Shown: piece after piece, positions 28,965 through 38,482 of the stretch | Position numbering within the stretch: position 1 is the stretch's first letter | Layout: each line of letters opens with the position of its first letter | DNA from: Chitinophagaceae bacterium | GTDB lineage: Bacteria; Bacteroidota; Bacteroidia; Chitinophagales; Chitinophagaceae | Assembly: GCA_020847395.1 (NCBI GenBank) | Contig: JADLCD010000078.1 | Span: 1 to 56,769 of the forward strand | Length of the DNA stretch: 56,769 bases | Direction: 5' to 3' | Notes under the pieces: model-generated | Told to the model about the DNA's origin: nothing | Databases searched by the model: none | What the model saw: only the letters and a program-made list of their open reading frames with translations | Program-made: the position numbers and the translations under genes

Positions 28965-28994
28965 AAAATATGTTATTACCGGGCAATAAGGGGC

Positions 28995-29900
28995 TTAATA
29001 TTTCTCCTGAACTTTTCCTTTAAAGTAGTTAGCAGGTATTCCTTTACTGTTGAGTTTTACGGCGAAAACCGAACCGCTTAAGGGATATTTTTTTAATTCA
29101 TTATCAGAAAGATTTTCCCTGGCAGTTGTTATGTAAAGTACATCCAGGTTTTCTCCCCCAAAAGCGCATGAGGTAACATGCGGGGCGGCTATATTTATTT
29201 TATGTGTCATTTTTCCTGTGGAGGGATCAAATTTTCCAACACAACTACCGCCCCATATTGCAATCCATAAATACCCTTCATTGTCAATAGTCATCCCATC
29301 AGGAAAACCTAAACCATCAGGTATTTCAAAAGCAGTTCTCCTGTTACTTACTTTACCTGTTTCATCATTATATTCAAAAACATCAACCCGTTTTAAAGGA
29401 GAGTCAATATAATACATTAATTTCTTATTGGGGCTCCAGGTAATTCCATTTGAAACGGTAACACCATCAAGTATTTTATGAATACTCATATCATGGTCTA
29501 TACGATATAATGATCCTGCACCTTCAACCTGGTTTATATGCATAGTGCCAACCCAAAATCTGCCGGCGGGGTCACATTTTCCATCATTAAATCGCACATT
29601 TTTATCAGTAATAGGGTTAGCAATAAAACTTAGTTCGCCGGTTTGTGTATTTATTTTGTGAATGCCATTTTGAAGCGCTACAATAGTATTTCCCTGCTCA
29701 TCAAAAACTACTGTGCCTATCCGTTGGCCCACATTAAAAGTTTTATTCTCCTTTGTTGCAGGATTATATAAATGCAGGTCTTTTCCCTCAATATTCACCC
29801 AATACAATCTGCACTCCAATGGATGCCATATAGCACCTTCGCCCAAAAAAGCTTTTGCGTCTATTTCAAGTACAGCTGTGTTTTGATTTGGCTTTTGCAT
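28995..29900 (-). CDS. SMP-30/gluconolactonase/LRE-family lactonase
   Basis: The 301-residue protein is a six-bladed propeller of the SMP-30 family. The metal-binding residues expected of the family are visible: E21 (GEGAIWH), N about 105 (RFNDGKCDPAGRFWVGTMH), N151 (SNGITWSPN) and D about 201 (GFPDGMTID). There is no signal peptide, so it is cytoplasmic. Members hydrolyse sugar lactones such as gluconolactone or arabinonolactone. It is not linked to the uronate locus by position, but it could act on products of the sugar dehydrogenases encoded elsewhere in the window; this is only an inference. Confidence 0.93.
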   Translation of the reverse strand: MQKPNQNTAVLEIDAKAFLGEGAIWHPLECRLYWVNIEGKDLHLYNPATKENKTFNVGQRIGTVVFDEQGNTIVALQNGIHKINTQTGELSFIANPITDKNVRFNDGKCDPAGRFWVGTMHINQVEGAGSLYRIDHDMSIHKILDGVTVSNGITWSPNKKLMYYIDSPLKRVDVFEYNDETGKVSNRRTAFEIPDGLGFPDGMTIDNEGYLWIAIWGGSCVGKFDPSTGKMTHKINIAAPHVTSCAFGGENLDVLYITTARENLSDNELKKYPLSGSVFAVKLNSKGIPANYFKGKVQEKY

Positions 29901-30064
29901 TAATTAATTTTATAAATAAAGAAAGGGAAAAATATTTAACCCAAAAAAAAATTGCTGCCCGGAAAACAGTACATTTTTAACAAACTGCAAAAACAAGTTG
30001 CATATATAAGCAATTGGTTTTTATTCTTTATTTTCGCAATTTCAAAAATTAAAACAAATTTGAA

Positions 30065-30080
30065 CAACTTGCATAAGTTG
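30065..30080. promoter_or_regulatory. Short dyad upstream of the nucleotidyltransferase gene
   Basis: CAACTT (30065-30070) and AAGTTG (30075-30080) form exact 6-bp arms around GCAT, 26 bp before the ATG at 30107. A related sequence, CAAGTTGCATATA, lies near 29995, so two sites of one regulator are possible. The regulator is unknown. Confidence 0.3.
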
Positions 30081-30106
30081 GCATATTTATTTAAATAGCT
30101 TAATAC

Positions 30107-31003
30107 ATGAAACCTACTTTAGTAATTATGGCCGCTGGAATGGCTTCAAGATATGGCAGCTTAAAACAAATACAGCGTTTTGGCCCTTCGGGAGAAACAA
30201 TAATGGATTATTCCATTTATGATGCAGTTCGTGCCGGGTTTGGAAAAGTTGTTTTCATTATACGAAAAGAGTTTGCAGATGATTTTAAAGCCATTTTTGG
30301 AACAAAGCTTAAAGATAAAATTGCTGTAGACTATGTTTACCAGGATTTAAATTCATTTGTTGAAGGGTATACAATTCCGCAGGATAGAACTAAACCCTGG
30401 GGAACAGCACATGCGGTACTTTGCGCTTCTGCCGCTGTAAAAGAGCCGTTTATTGTTATTAACGCAGATGATTTTTATGGCAGAGACGCTTTTGAAAAAG
30501 CTTATATATTCCTAACACAGCATGCAAACGATCATACCTTTGGTTTGGTTGGATATGAATTAATAAAAACATTGTCGGATAATGGTTCTGTAAGCCGCGG
30601 TGTTTGCAAAGTTGATGCATCCGGTAATTTGGTGGAGATAGCTGAACGTACCAAAATATATGCAGAAGGAAATAAAATTGTATATGAAGACAGGGATAAT
30701 AAAGTTGAGGTGCCATCAGACGCGAAAGTATCAATGAATTTTTGGTGCTTTACACCATATGTTTTTAGTATTTGTAAGGAAATGTTTGATGAATTTCTTA
30801 AAAAGAATCTTAGCCAGCCCAAAGCTGAAATATATGTGGTGGATGTTGCTGCAAAATTTATAACGCTGCCTGACAGTGTAATGAAAGTAATTCCAACAAA
30901 ATCTGAATGGTTTGGGGTAACCTATAAAGAAGATGCTCCTGAAGTAGAAAATAGTATTAACACATTGGTAAACAAGGGAGAATATCCTGCAAGCCTGTGG
31001 TAA
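30107..31003 (+). CDS. Sugar-phosphate nucleotidyltransferase-like protein
   Basis: This 298-residue cytoplasmic protein begins with the nucleotidyltransferase motif MAAGMASRYGSLKQ (residues 8-21) and has the metal-binding VINADDFYG. These are as in NTP-transferase enzymes that make NDP-sugars (GlmU, RmlA and GalU types). WGTAHAVLCA is also typical. It lacks the long C-terminal hexapeptide domain of GlmU. It belongs to a Bacteroidota group often found singly. The sugar and nucleotide cannot be deduced. It is transcribed divergently from the lactonase gene, with a 206-bp AT-rich gap between them. Confidence 0.88.
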   Translation: MKPTLVIMAAGMASRYGSLKQIQRFGPSGETIMDYSIYDAVRAGFGKVVFIIRKEFADDFKAIFGTKLKDKIAVDYVYQDLNSFVEGYTIPQDRTKPWGTAHAVLCASAAVKEPFIVINADDFYGRDAFEKAYIFLTQHANDHTFGLVGYELIKTLSDNGSVSRGVCKVDASGNLVEIAERTKIYAEGNKIVYEDRDNKVEVPSDAKVSMNFWCFTPYVFSICKEMFDEFLKKNLSQPKAEIYVVDVAAKFITLPDSVMKVIPTKSEWFGVTYKEDAPEVENSINTLVNKGEYPASLW

Positions 31004-31156
31004 AAAAGGAATTTTTCAAGCTTTTTTTACTGGAAAAAAAATTAACAAAATAACATATAGATAATGAGTTTACTTTGGCATTATATTTTGTTATCCTTTT
31101 ATTAAATTTTTTTCCAACTTGTACGTTATTGTAAGCGTATCATAAAATAAAAGCCA

Positions 31157-32047
31157 GTGAAGAAAATAATAATTGTAACCTTATGCCTTTTTAGTTTAGG
31201 GCAAACATATTCACAAGGGTTTGTGAAAAGGGTAGTAGAGCGTTTCAGCCTTGAAGCTTTTGGCGGTTTAGCCAATTACCAGGGAGAATTGCAAGAAAGC
31301 GGGTATACATTTTCTCAGGCAAAGCCTGCATTTGCTTTAGGCGGTAATATTGCTATTACCGATAAGTTTTACTTACGCGGATTGGCTACCTTAGGTACAA
31401 TCCAGGCATCAGATAAATATAGTTCAAGCCTTGTTAAAAGACAGCGAAACCTTGATTTTGGGTCTAAAATTTATGATGCAAGCGTAACAATTGTTTATGA
31501 TATTTTTGATGTTTTAGAAAAAAGATATACTCCATATGTATTCGCAGGAGTTTCTCTTTATCATTTCTCACCTTATACTTATGATAGTACCGGCACTAAA
31601 ATATTTCTTATGCCACTTGGTACTGAAGGCCAGGAGTTTTCGCAATATCCTGACAGGAAAAGATATAAACTGGATCAGATTTCAATACCTTTTGGAGCCG
31701 GAATTAAATTTGCTGTAAATGAAAGAGTAACTATTGGTTGGGAGTTTAGATTTAATAAAACTTTTACCGATTATCTTGATGATGTAAGTACAACTTATGC
31801 CAGCTACAGTGCATTAATATCCGGGCCTTACGGCACAAGACCGGCAGAGTTAGCCTACAGAGGCGATGAGGTGAAAAATGGAAATCCTAATTATCCCGCA
31901 GCAGGCACAGTAAGGGGGAATCCTAAAACAAAAGACTGGTATTACTTTTCCGGAATTACATTAACCTACCGTTTGTTTAAATCCAACCGCTCTTTGGGTA
32001 GATTAGGAAGCAACTCTGAAATCAAGTGCCCTAAAAACGTTTATTAA
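31157..32047 (+). CDS. DUF6089-like outer-membrane beta-barrel protein
   Basis: The reading frame opens with GTG at 31157 (product MKKIIIVTLCLFSLGQTYSQ, a clean signal peptide); no nearby ATG would give this leader, so GTG is accepted. The 296-residue product has alternating hydrophobic strands typical of an 8-10-stranded outer-membrane barrel (SLEAFGGLANYQGEL, YTPYVFAGVSLYHFSPY, ITLTYRLF). From memory it matches the DUF6089 group of Bacteroidota. No enzymatic motif is seen. A 43-bp dispersed repeat begins 3 bp after its stop. Confidence 0.82.
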   Translation: MKKIIIVTLCLFSLGQTYSQGFVKRVVERFSLEAFGGLANYQGELQESGYTFSQAKPAFALGGNIAITDKFYLRGLATLGTIQASDKYSSSLVKRQRNLDFGSKIYDASVTIVYDIFDVLEKRYTPYVFAGVSLYHFSPYTYDSTGTKIFLMPLGTEGQEFSQYPDRKRYKLDQISIPFGAGIKFAVNERVTIGWEFRFNKTFTDYLDDVSTTYASYSALISGPYGTRPAELAYRGDEVKNGNPNYPAAGTVRGNPKTKDWYYFSGITLTYRLFKSNRSLGRLGSNSEIKCPKNVY

Positions 32048-32049
32048 TT

Positions 32050-32092
32050 GGTGCATCCCAAATTTTCGCTTCATATGTAGTTTGCCCTCATG
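32050..32092 (+). repeat. Dispersed 43-bp repeat, copy 1, with inverted partner
   Basis: It matches 43223-43265 at 40 of 43 positions; all three differences are C/T. Its bases 32056-32070 (TCCCAAATTTTCGCT) recur exactly inverted at 32293-32307, bounding a segment of about 250 bp with mobile-element-like ends but no gene. Confidence 0.75.
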
Positions 32093-32389
32093 CTGCTTAA
32101 CGCATACACCCCTCATGCCCCGGGGTGAGCTATAGTTACAATGTTCGGCATTAGGATAAATGTTCAATAATTATACATAGTTCAGCATTGCACCGCGGTC
32201 TGTCACCCCAACCCAAGGAGGGGTTTATGCCTGGTTCCCGATTACAAATGAGCAAATACCGCAACCTACAACGTTACGCTTAATTCTAAACGAGCGAAAA
32301 TTTGGGAATACGCCCTTATTTTACAATATCACCACAGCCTTCCCGATATTTATTATCTGGTTAAATCTTTATACACCTTGTTTGTGTTT

Positions 32390-32397
32390 TATCTTTG
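32390..32397 (+). promoter_or_regulatory. -7 promoter box for the UbiD-family gene
   Basis: TATCTTTG matches TAnnTTTG exactly, 17 bp before the ATG at 32415. The -33 element is weak (TTTA, about 18 bp upstream). It lies outside the repeat element. Confidence 0.45.
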
Positions 32398-32414
32398 CCA
32401 GGTAAGATAACAGT

Positions 32415-34343
32415 ATGGCATACAAAAATCAGCAGGATTTTATTAACGCTCTGGAAAAAGCCGGAGAACTTGTTCGGATAAAAGCATTTGTAGATCCCAA
32501 ACTTGAAATAGCAGAAATTACTGATCGCATAAGCAAAAGCAATAATGGTGGAAAAGCCTTGTTGTTTGAGCATACAGGATTTGATTTTCCTGTGCTGATG
32601 AATGCTTATGGTAGTGAAAAGCGAATGTGTATGGCGCTTGGTGTGCAACATCTTGATGATATAGCCAAAGAAATAGAAGCATTATTTAAATTATTGACAA
32701 AACCTAAAGAAGGAATTTTAGATAAACTGAATATGCTTCCTAAGCTTGGGCAGTTTGCATCATGGATGCCGAAAGTGAAAAGCGGGAGAGGGGAGTGCCA
32801 GGAAGTAATTATTACTGATAACCCCGATCTTGGTAAACTACCTGTTATTACCTGTTGGCCTAAAGATGGCGGTCCGTTTATAACATTGCCAATTATCAAT
32901 ACAAAAGATTTGCATACAGGTATACGTAATGTAGGGATGTACCGCATGCAGGTTTTTGAACCAACGCTAACGGGTATGCATTGGCATAAGCATAAAGTGT
33001 CTGCCAGGCATTTTAACGGGTATAAAAGCGCAGGCAAACGAATGCCGGTAGCTGTTGCCCTGGGCGGTGATCCGGCATATGCATATGCTGCTACCGCTCC
33101 TTTGCCCGAAAACGTAGATGAATACATGCTTGCCGGATTTTTGCGTAAGAAAAAGGTAGAGCTCGTAAAATGCATTACCCAGCCTGAACTGGAGGTTCCC
33201 GCAGATGCAGATTTTATAATTGAAGGATATGTTGACCCGGCAGAAGATATGATTTGGGAGGGCCCATTTGGAGATCATACAGGTTACTATTCGCTACCCG
33301 ACTGGTACCCACGTTTTCATGTAACATGCATTACACATAAAAAATCGCCGGTTTATCCTGCTACCATCGTAGGTATTCCGCCGCAGGAAGATGCATGGTT
33401 AGGGAAGGCGACAGAAAGAATATTTCTTGCGCCAATTAAAATGACAATGGTTCCGGAAATAATAGATATGGAAATGCCTGTTGAAGGTGTATTTCATAAC
33501 CTGGTTATTACAAAAATTAAAAAAGAATTTGCCGGGCAGGGGCAAAAAGTAATGTATGCCATGTGGGGTGCCGGGCAAATGATGTTCAATAAAATTCTGG
33601 TTATTGCAGATGAACTCACTAACATACAGGATTATAAAAAGCTTGCACAGCAGGTTTTTGCCAACTTAAATGTTGCCACAGATATTTCTTTTTCAACCGG
33701 ACCGATGGATGTTTTGGATCATAGCTGTAGTAAAATTGGCTTTGGCGGAAAAATGTGTATTGATGGTACAAAAAAATTTCCCGAAGAACTGGATGACAGG
33801 TATGAGAATGATACAGCTATTGAAAAAGTAAAGGAAAAATTTTTGCTGGATAATTACCCGGATATCAGGATGGCGAATGTTGACTTGCAGAACATGGATA
33901 TACCCTGTTTGATTCTGGCTGTTAAAAAAAACAGGAAAGAACACATCAGTCAACTTCATAAAAGCATTTGCAACAATGTACCCGGCATACATGCAATAAA
34001 AATGATTTTATATGTAGAGTATAATGTAAATCCTCATGATTTACCTGTAGCATTATGGCGATTTTGCAATAATCTTGACCCTAAAAGAGATAATCATTTA
34101 TATGAGTATGCTGACGCGCAAAACGGAAAGCGGATGGCATGTTTGGGGCTTGATGGTACCCGCAAAACCAAAGCCTTTGATGATTTTGAAAGAGATTGGC
34201 CAAACATAATAGTGGCAGATGCTGAAACTATATCATCCGTTGATAGCAAATGGAACAGCCTGGGGCTGGGTGAATTTATTCCTTCACCTTCTTTAAGATA
34301 CCAGAGCCAGATGTATGGCGAAGAGGCTGTGGTGGAAGACTGA
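32415..34343 (+). CDS. UbiD-family decarboxylase
   Basis: The 642-residue cytoplasmic protein is a UbiD-type decarboxylase with the hallmark WEGPFGDHTGYYSLPDWYP, which carries the catalytic acidic residue near the prenyl-FMN. Other family elements are VGIPPQEDAWLGKATERIFLAPIK and an N-terminal FINALEKAGELVRI. The C-terminal extension beyond about 500 residues is that of the long Bacteroidota form usually labelled 'menaquinone biosynthesis decarboxylase'. It decarboxylates an aromatic or unsaturated acid using prenylated FMN made by UbiX, which is not in the window. It stands alone and converges on asnB across a shared terminator. The quinone pathway role is inferred. Confidence 0.92.
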   Translation: MAYKNQQDFINALEKAGELVRIKAFVDPKLEIAEITDRISKSNNGGKALLFEHTGFDFPVLMNAYGSEKRMCMALGVQHLDDIAKEIEALFKLLTKPKEGILDKLNMLPKLGQFASWMPKVKSGRGECQEVIITDNPDLGKLPVITCWPKDGGPFITLPIINTKDLHTGIRNVGMYRMQVFEPTLTGMHWHKHKVSARHFNGYKSAGKRMPVAVALGGDPAYAYAATAPLPENVDEYMLAGFLRKKKVELVKCITQPELEVPADADFIIEGYVDPAEDMIWEGPFGDHTGYYSLPDWYPRFHVTCITHKKSPVYPATIVGIPPQEDAWLGKATERIFLAPIKMTMVPEIIDMEMPVEGVFHNLVITKIKKEFAGQGQKVMYAMWGAGQMMFNKILVIADELTNIQDYKKLAQQVFANLNVATDISFSTGPMDVLDHSCSKIGFGGKMCIDGTKKFPEELDDRYENDTAIEKVKEKFLLDNYPDIRMANVDLQNMDIPCLILAVKKNRKEHISQLHKSICNNVPGIHAIKMILYVEYNVNPHDLPVALWRFCNNLDPKRDNHLYEYADAQNGKRMACLGLDGTRKTKAFDDFERDWPNIIVADAETISSVDSKWNSLGLGEFIPSPSLRYQSQMYGEEAVVED

Positions 34344-34373
34344 GGGATTGAGTTTTTCTGCCGGCTGCCAACA

Positions 34374-34406
34374 AATAAGGCTACCATCGCGGTAGCCTTA
34401 TTGTTT
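34374..34406. terminator. Bidirectional terminator between the UbiD-family gene and asnB
   Basis: AATAAGGCTACC (34374-34385) and GGTAGCCTTATT (34391-34402) form an exact 12-bp stem around a 5-nt loop, with T-rich sequence on both sides. It serves the two convergent genes. Confidence 0.85.
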
Positions 34407-34424
34407 AAAGTGGAATACGAAATT

Positions 34425-36116
34425 TTATTTAACCAATTCCTGCTCTCCTTCATATGCCATGTTATGTACGTTGGCAACAGCTCTTCCTGAAGGATCATTA
34501 AGGTTCTGAAATGATTTATCCCATGCCAGCGCTTCCGGTGTGCTGCAGGCAACAGAAGGTACGGAAGGTACACATGCCGCTGCGGCATCAGAAGGAAAAT
34601 GTTCACTGAATATAGAACGGTAATGATATTCTTCTTTCGACATTGGCGGGTTTATCGGGAACCTGTACTTGGCATTTGCCAGTTGTTCATCTGTAACTTT
34701 TTCAGCGGCAACGGCTTTAAGCGTATCTATCCAGCTATATCCCACACCATCAGAGAACTGTTCTTTCTGGCGCCATGCAATGCTCTCGGGCAGATAATCT
34801 TCAAACGCTTTGCGCAAAATCCATTTTTCCATTTTGCCCGGTTTAATCATTTTATCTGCAGGGTTAAGCCGCATAGCCACATCCATAAATTCTTTATCAA
34901 GAAATGGAACACGCCCTTCAATACCCCATGCTGCTAATGATTTGTTGGCACGAAGGCAATCATATAAGTGCAGCTTGCTCAGCTTGCGAACGGTTTCTTC
35001 GTGAAAGCCTTCCGGGTTAGGCGCTTTGTGGAAATAGAGGTATCCGCCAAATAATTCATCTGATCCTTCACCAGACAATACCATCTTTATACCCATCGAT
35101 TTAATGATTCTTGCCATTAAATACATAGGTGTAGAAGCCCTGATGGTAGTAACATCATATGTTTCCAGGTGATAGATTACATCACGAATGGCATCCAATC
35201 CTTCCTGTATGGTAAAATGAATTTCGTGGTGTACCGTGCCTATATGATCAGCGGCTTTTTTTGCAGCAGCCAGATCAGGAGAGCCTTTTAAACCAACTGC
35301 AAATGAATGCAATTGCGGATACCATGCTGTTTGTGTATCGCCTGATTCAATTCTTTTTGAAGCAAATTTTTTGGTAACGGCCGCAATAATTGAAGAGTCA
35401 AGTCCGCCTGATAATAAAACGCCATAAGGAACGTCGGACATCAACTGGCGGTGCACCGCATCTTCCAGCGCTTTACGCAAAGTAGGGATATCAGAAACAT
35501 TATCTTTTACATGCTCATATTTTTCCCAATCGCGTTTGTACCATTTTTTTAATTCATACCCGCCATCTTTACTGTGCAGATAGTGACCTGGTAAAAATTC
35601 TTTTATGTTGTTGCAAACACCTTCAAGAGCCTTTAACTCAGAGGCAACATAAAAATTACCCCATTCATCCCATCCCATATAAAAAGGAATGATACCAATA
35701 TGATCCCTTGCTATAAAATAGCTGCCGTCTGATTTGTCATATAAAGCAAATGCAAAAATACCATTGAGGTCTTCAAGGAAATTGATGCCTTTTTCGCGGT
35801 ACAACGCCAGGATGACTTCACAATCTGATTGTGTCAGAAATTCATAACCAGGTAATGTTTTACGGATATCCTGGTGATTGTATATTTCTCCATTCACAGC
35901 CAGTACCAAAGTTCTGTCTTTGGTATACAGCGGTTGGCCACCAGACTGCGGGTCAACAATGGCAAGGCGCTCATGCGCCAATACGATATTATCATCGCTG
36001 TATATTCCAGACCAATCCGGGCCACGATGCCGTATTTTTTTCGACATCTTCAAAATTTTGGGTCTTAATGATTCGGTGCCTGTTTTACAATCAAACACGC
36101 CAACAATGCCACACAT
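34425..36116 (-). CDS. asnB: Glutamine-dependent asparagine synthase B
   Basis: The 563-residue enzyme is close to the usual ~555 residues. It starts MCGIVGVFD, giving the Cys2 nucleophile of the class II glutaminase domain, with RHRGPDWSG and AVNGEIYNH. The synthetase half carries the ATP pyrophosphatase loop GVLLSGGLDSSII near 230 and GEGSDELFGGYLYFHKAP. It makes asparagine from aspartate, ATP and glutamine in the cytoplasm. It is monocistronic and convergent with the UbiD-family gene. The sequence and length fit housekeeping AsnB rather than the variants of peptide or antibiotic clusters. Confidence 0.96.
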   Translation of the reverse strand: MCGIVGVFDCKTGTESLRPKILKMSKKIRHRGPDWSGIYSDDNIVLAHERLAIVDPQSGGQPLYTKDRTLVLAVNGEIYNHQDIRKTLPGYEFLTQSDCEVILALYREKGINFLEDLNGIFAFALYDKSDGSYFIARDHIGIIPFYMGWDEWGNFYVASELKALEGVCNNIKEFLPGHYLHSKDGGYELKKWYKRDWEKYEHVKDNVSDIPTLRKALEDAVHRQLMSDVPYGVLLSGGLDSSIIAAVTKKFASKRIESGDTQTAWYPQLHSFAVGLKGSPDLAAAKKAADHIGTVHHEIHFTIQEGLDAIRDVIYHLETYDVTTIRASTPMYLMARIIKSMGIKMVLSGEGSDELFGGYLYFHKAPNPEGFHEETVRKLSKLHLYDCLRANKSLAAWGIEGRVPFLDKEFMDVAMRLNPADKMIKPGKMEKWILRKAFEDYLPESIAWRQKEQFSDGVGYSWIDTLKAVAAEKVTDEQLANAKYRFPINPPMSKEEYHYRSIFSEHFPSDAAAACVPSVPSVACSTPEALAWDKSFQNLNDPSGRAVANVHNMAYEGEQELVK

Positions 36117-36154
36117 AATGAATTTAGTTTATTCTTTTTGTTTAAAAATTTCAG

Positions 36155-36162
36155 CAAATGTA
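36155..36162 (-). promoter_or_regulatory. -7 promoter box for asnB
   Basis: Read on the minus strand, TACATTTG fits TAnnTTTG and lies 38 bp before the asnB ATG. No good TTG is found at the usual distance, so support is partial. Confidence 0.35.
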
Positions 36163-36345
36163 GGATAATGTTTTCAAATTGTAACCTAATTTGCTTTTTT
36201 TGTAAAAAATTTTCAAAAAATTATGCTTTATTGAAGAAAATATTTAAAATGATTACAACAAAAAATATGCTTAAACGGCAAATTTATAAGCAATATGCTG
36301 TATCTGACCGCCGCAAAACCCTTAATTTAAGCTCAAATTAGTTGC

Positions 36346-37035
36346 ATGAACAGAATTGACCGGCTGATGGGCATCCTTACCATGCTTCAATCAAAAAAGT
36401 TTTTACCGGCAGAGCGCATAGCTGAAAAATTTTCTATCAGCATAAGAACAGTATACCGTGATATTAAGGCATTAACAGAAATAGGTGTGCCCGTGAGTTT
36501 TGAAAATGGGCGGGGATATTTTATAGTGCAAGGTTATTTTTTACCGCCTGTATCGTTTACCAATGAAGAGGCAAATGCTTTGTTGCTGATGGAAAGCATT
36601 GCCGGCAGGTTTGGAGATCATTCTATAAAGAAGCATTATGAAACTGCGCTTAATAAAGTGAAGGCTGTTTTGCGCGGCTCACAAAAAGATAAGCTTGAAC
36701 AATTGCAGCCCCAGATAAAAGCGGTAAGCTGCGGTTATATACAAAATAATTTTGCATATTTAACACAGTTGCAGGAAGCCATCGCTTCACAAAACTGTAT
36801 TGAAATTGAATACCAGAACACCAAGAGCGAAATAAGTATACGTATACTTGAACCTATAGGATTGATATTTTATGCACTTAACTGGCATTTGATTGCCTGG
36901 TGCCATTGGCGGAACGATTACAGGGATTTCAGGGTATCCCGTATACTTAAGCTTAGCTCACCGGGAAAGGCATTCAGTAAAACCGATCATATTGATTTGA
37001 ACGATTACATGAAATTGTTGCCGGTTAATTATTAA
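36346..37035 (+). CDS. HTH/WYL-domain transcriptional regulator (YafY-like)
   Basis: The 229-residue protein has an N-terminal DeoR-like winged helix (RIDRLMGILTMLQSKKFLPA, then IAEKFSISIRTVYRDIKALTEIGVPVSFENGRGYF) and a C-terminal WYL domain (about 140-215), in which YALNWHLIAWCHWRNDYRDFRVSRI takes the place of the WYL core. WYL proteins sense ligands, often nucleotides or nucleic acid, and control nearby genes. The next gene on the same strand is a Tat-exported oxidoreductase 73 bp away, which makes it a likely regulator of the following pair. The 230-bp gap to asnB on its left is very AT-rich. Confidence 0.92.
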   Translation: MNRIDRLMGILTMLQSKKFLPAERIAEKFSISIRTVYRDIKALTEIGVPVSFENGRGYFIVQGYFLPPVSFTNEEANALLLMESIAGRFGDHSIKKHYETALNKVKAVLRGSQKDKLEQLQPQIKAVSCGYIQNNFAYLTQLQEAIASQNCIEIEYQNTKSEISIRILEPIGLIFYALNWHLIAWCHWRNDYRDFRVSRILKLSSPGKAFSKTDHIDLNDYMKLLPVNY

Positions 37036-37108
37036 ACACTGCAATCTTTATTATGTAATTAAAAAATTAGTAACCATAATTGCTTTAATAAATTAAAACG
37101 CTTGCACC

Positions 37109-38482
37109 GTGTCAAAAAAAACAAATTCATTTTCCCGTAGAAAATTTATTCTTTCTGCTGCAACTACTGTCATAGCTCCGTCTGTTTTATTGCAATCTTC
37201 CACTGCGGTTGCCGCGCAACCTGCTAAGCTTAATCACGCATGTATAGGCGTTGGCGGTATGGGCTGGCATGATCTTAATAACTTTAAAAGCCATCCTGGT
37301 GTAAATATTGTAGCCGTGTGCGATGTTGACTCGAACAATCTGAAAAAAGCAGCAGATGCCATTCCGGGTGTAAGAGCATATAGTGACTGGAGGGAACTGC
37401 TGAAAAAAGAAAAAAACAATATACAATCAGTAAATGTAACCGTGCCGGATCATAATCATTTTGTGATTGCATATAGTGCTGTCAGGCTGAATAAACATGT
37501 GTATTGCCAAAAGCCGATGTGCCATGATGTTGCTGAAGTAAGAACGCTGACAAATGCGGCTGTTAAAGCCGGGGTGGTAACACAACTGGGTACCCAGGTT
37601 GCATCAACCGCCTGCGATCGTACTGCAGTGCAGCTATTGAAAGATGGTGTTATCGGAAAAATAAAACATGCGTATCTATGCTCCAACCGCCCCGGCGCGG
37701 TAGAAGATTACAGGCTTGTTGGCCCGCGCCCGGTTGAAAAAGCTGAGGCTCCCGCTTCATTGGATTGGGATTTATGGACGGGCACCGCACCGCTGCGTTC
37801 TTATGCTCCGGGAATATATCATCAAACCAAATGGCGTGCATGGCAGGATTTTGGTACCGGTTGGTCGGGTGATATTGGCTGCCACATTTTTGATGCGGTT
37901 TGGAAAGGAATAGGTTTGAAAGCGCCGATATCTGTAATTGCTGAAGTGCAGGAATCATGGAAAAATTCCCCTGAAAGAAGAGCGGATACCTGGCCACAGG
38001 GCGATCATATTACCTGGAAATTCCCGGGCAACGATTTTATAGAAGGAAAAGAGCTTACGCTTGAATGGTTTGATGGTGCGTTCTATCCGCCGGAGGAGAT
38101 AAGAGCACTGTACTCCGTGGAAAAATATCCTGCCGAATCCGCAATGCTGATCGGCACAGAAGGCGCATTGCTTATACCCCATGGTGGTGAGATGCCTGTA
38201 TTGTTGCCTGTTGAAAAATTTCAAAACAGGGATTTCAAAAAATTTGAAAGCCGCAATCACTATCATCACTTTGTTGATGCATGTTTGGGTAAGGAAAAAA
38301 CGGAATCGCATTTTGCACAATCAGGCCCCATGACAGAAGCTATTTTGCTTGGCACGGTTGCTATACGCGTGCCCGACCAGGAATTGCTTTGGGATGCAAC
38401 CAATCTCAGTTTTACCAATAATGCCGAGGCAAATAAATATTTAAAAAGAGTATACAGAAAAGGTTGGGAAATAAAAGTATAA
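37109..38482 (+). CDS. Tat-exported Gfo/Idh/MocA-family oxidoreductase
   Basis: The start codon is GTG at 37109; it gives MSKKTNSFSRRKFILSAATT, a Tat signal with SRRKF, so the 457-residue enzyme is exported folded. The NAD-binding start is ACIGVGGMGWHDL, followed by VNIVAVCDVDS. The EKP motif is altered to QKP (VYCQKPMCHD), preceded by VNVTVPDHNHFVIA. WSGDIGCHIFDAVWKG is typical of the exported Bacteroidota group. The stop overlaps the start of the next gene (TAATG), so the two are translationally coupled. Likely action is on a periplasmic sugar or polyol. It is not a close copy of the two paralogues in the 10-13 kb operon. Confidence 0.9.
   Translation: MSKKTNSFSRRKFILSAATTVIAPSVLLQSSTAVAAQPAKLNHACIGVGGMGWHDLNNFKSHPGVNIVAVCDVDSNNLKKAADAIPGVRAYSDWRELLKKEKNNIQSVNVTVPDHNHFVIAYSAVRLNKHVYCQKPMCHDVAEVRTLTNAAVKAGVVTQLGTQVASTACDRTAVQLLKDGVIGKIKHAYLCSNRPGAVEDYRLVGPRPVEKAEAPASLDWDLWTGTAPLRSYAPGIYHQTKWRAWQDFGTGWSGDIGCHIFDAVWKGIGLKAPISVIAEVQESWKNSPERRADTWPQGDHITWKFPGNDFIEGKELTLEWFDGAFYPPEEIRALYSVEKYPAESAMLIGTEGALLIPHGGEMPVLLPVEKFQNRDFKKFESRNHYHHFVDACLGKEKTESHFAQSGPMTEAILLGTVAIRVPDQELLWDATNLSFTNNAEANKYLKRVYRKGWEIKV

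Larger units (their letters stand above)
32048..32414. other. Intergenic region with repeat ends; no gene seen
   Basis: This 367-bp gap has no convincing reading frame. It holds a 43-bp dispersed repeat at its left, a matching 15-bp inverted copy at 32293-32307, GC-rich inverted words in between (CACCCC...GGGGTG near 32109-32130) and a promoter-like box at its right. Confidence 0.6.

Noticed and set aside
32606-33175. Minus-strand reading frame of 189 codons
   Set aside because: Antisense to the UbiD-family gene; no motif or start context.
36138-36341. 67-codon frame upstream of the WYL regulator
   Set aside because: Lys/Asn/Phe-rich, as expected of AT-rich spacer, and without motif; it also covers the asnB promoter box.
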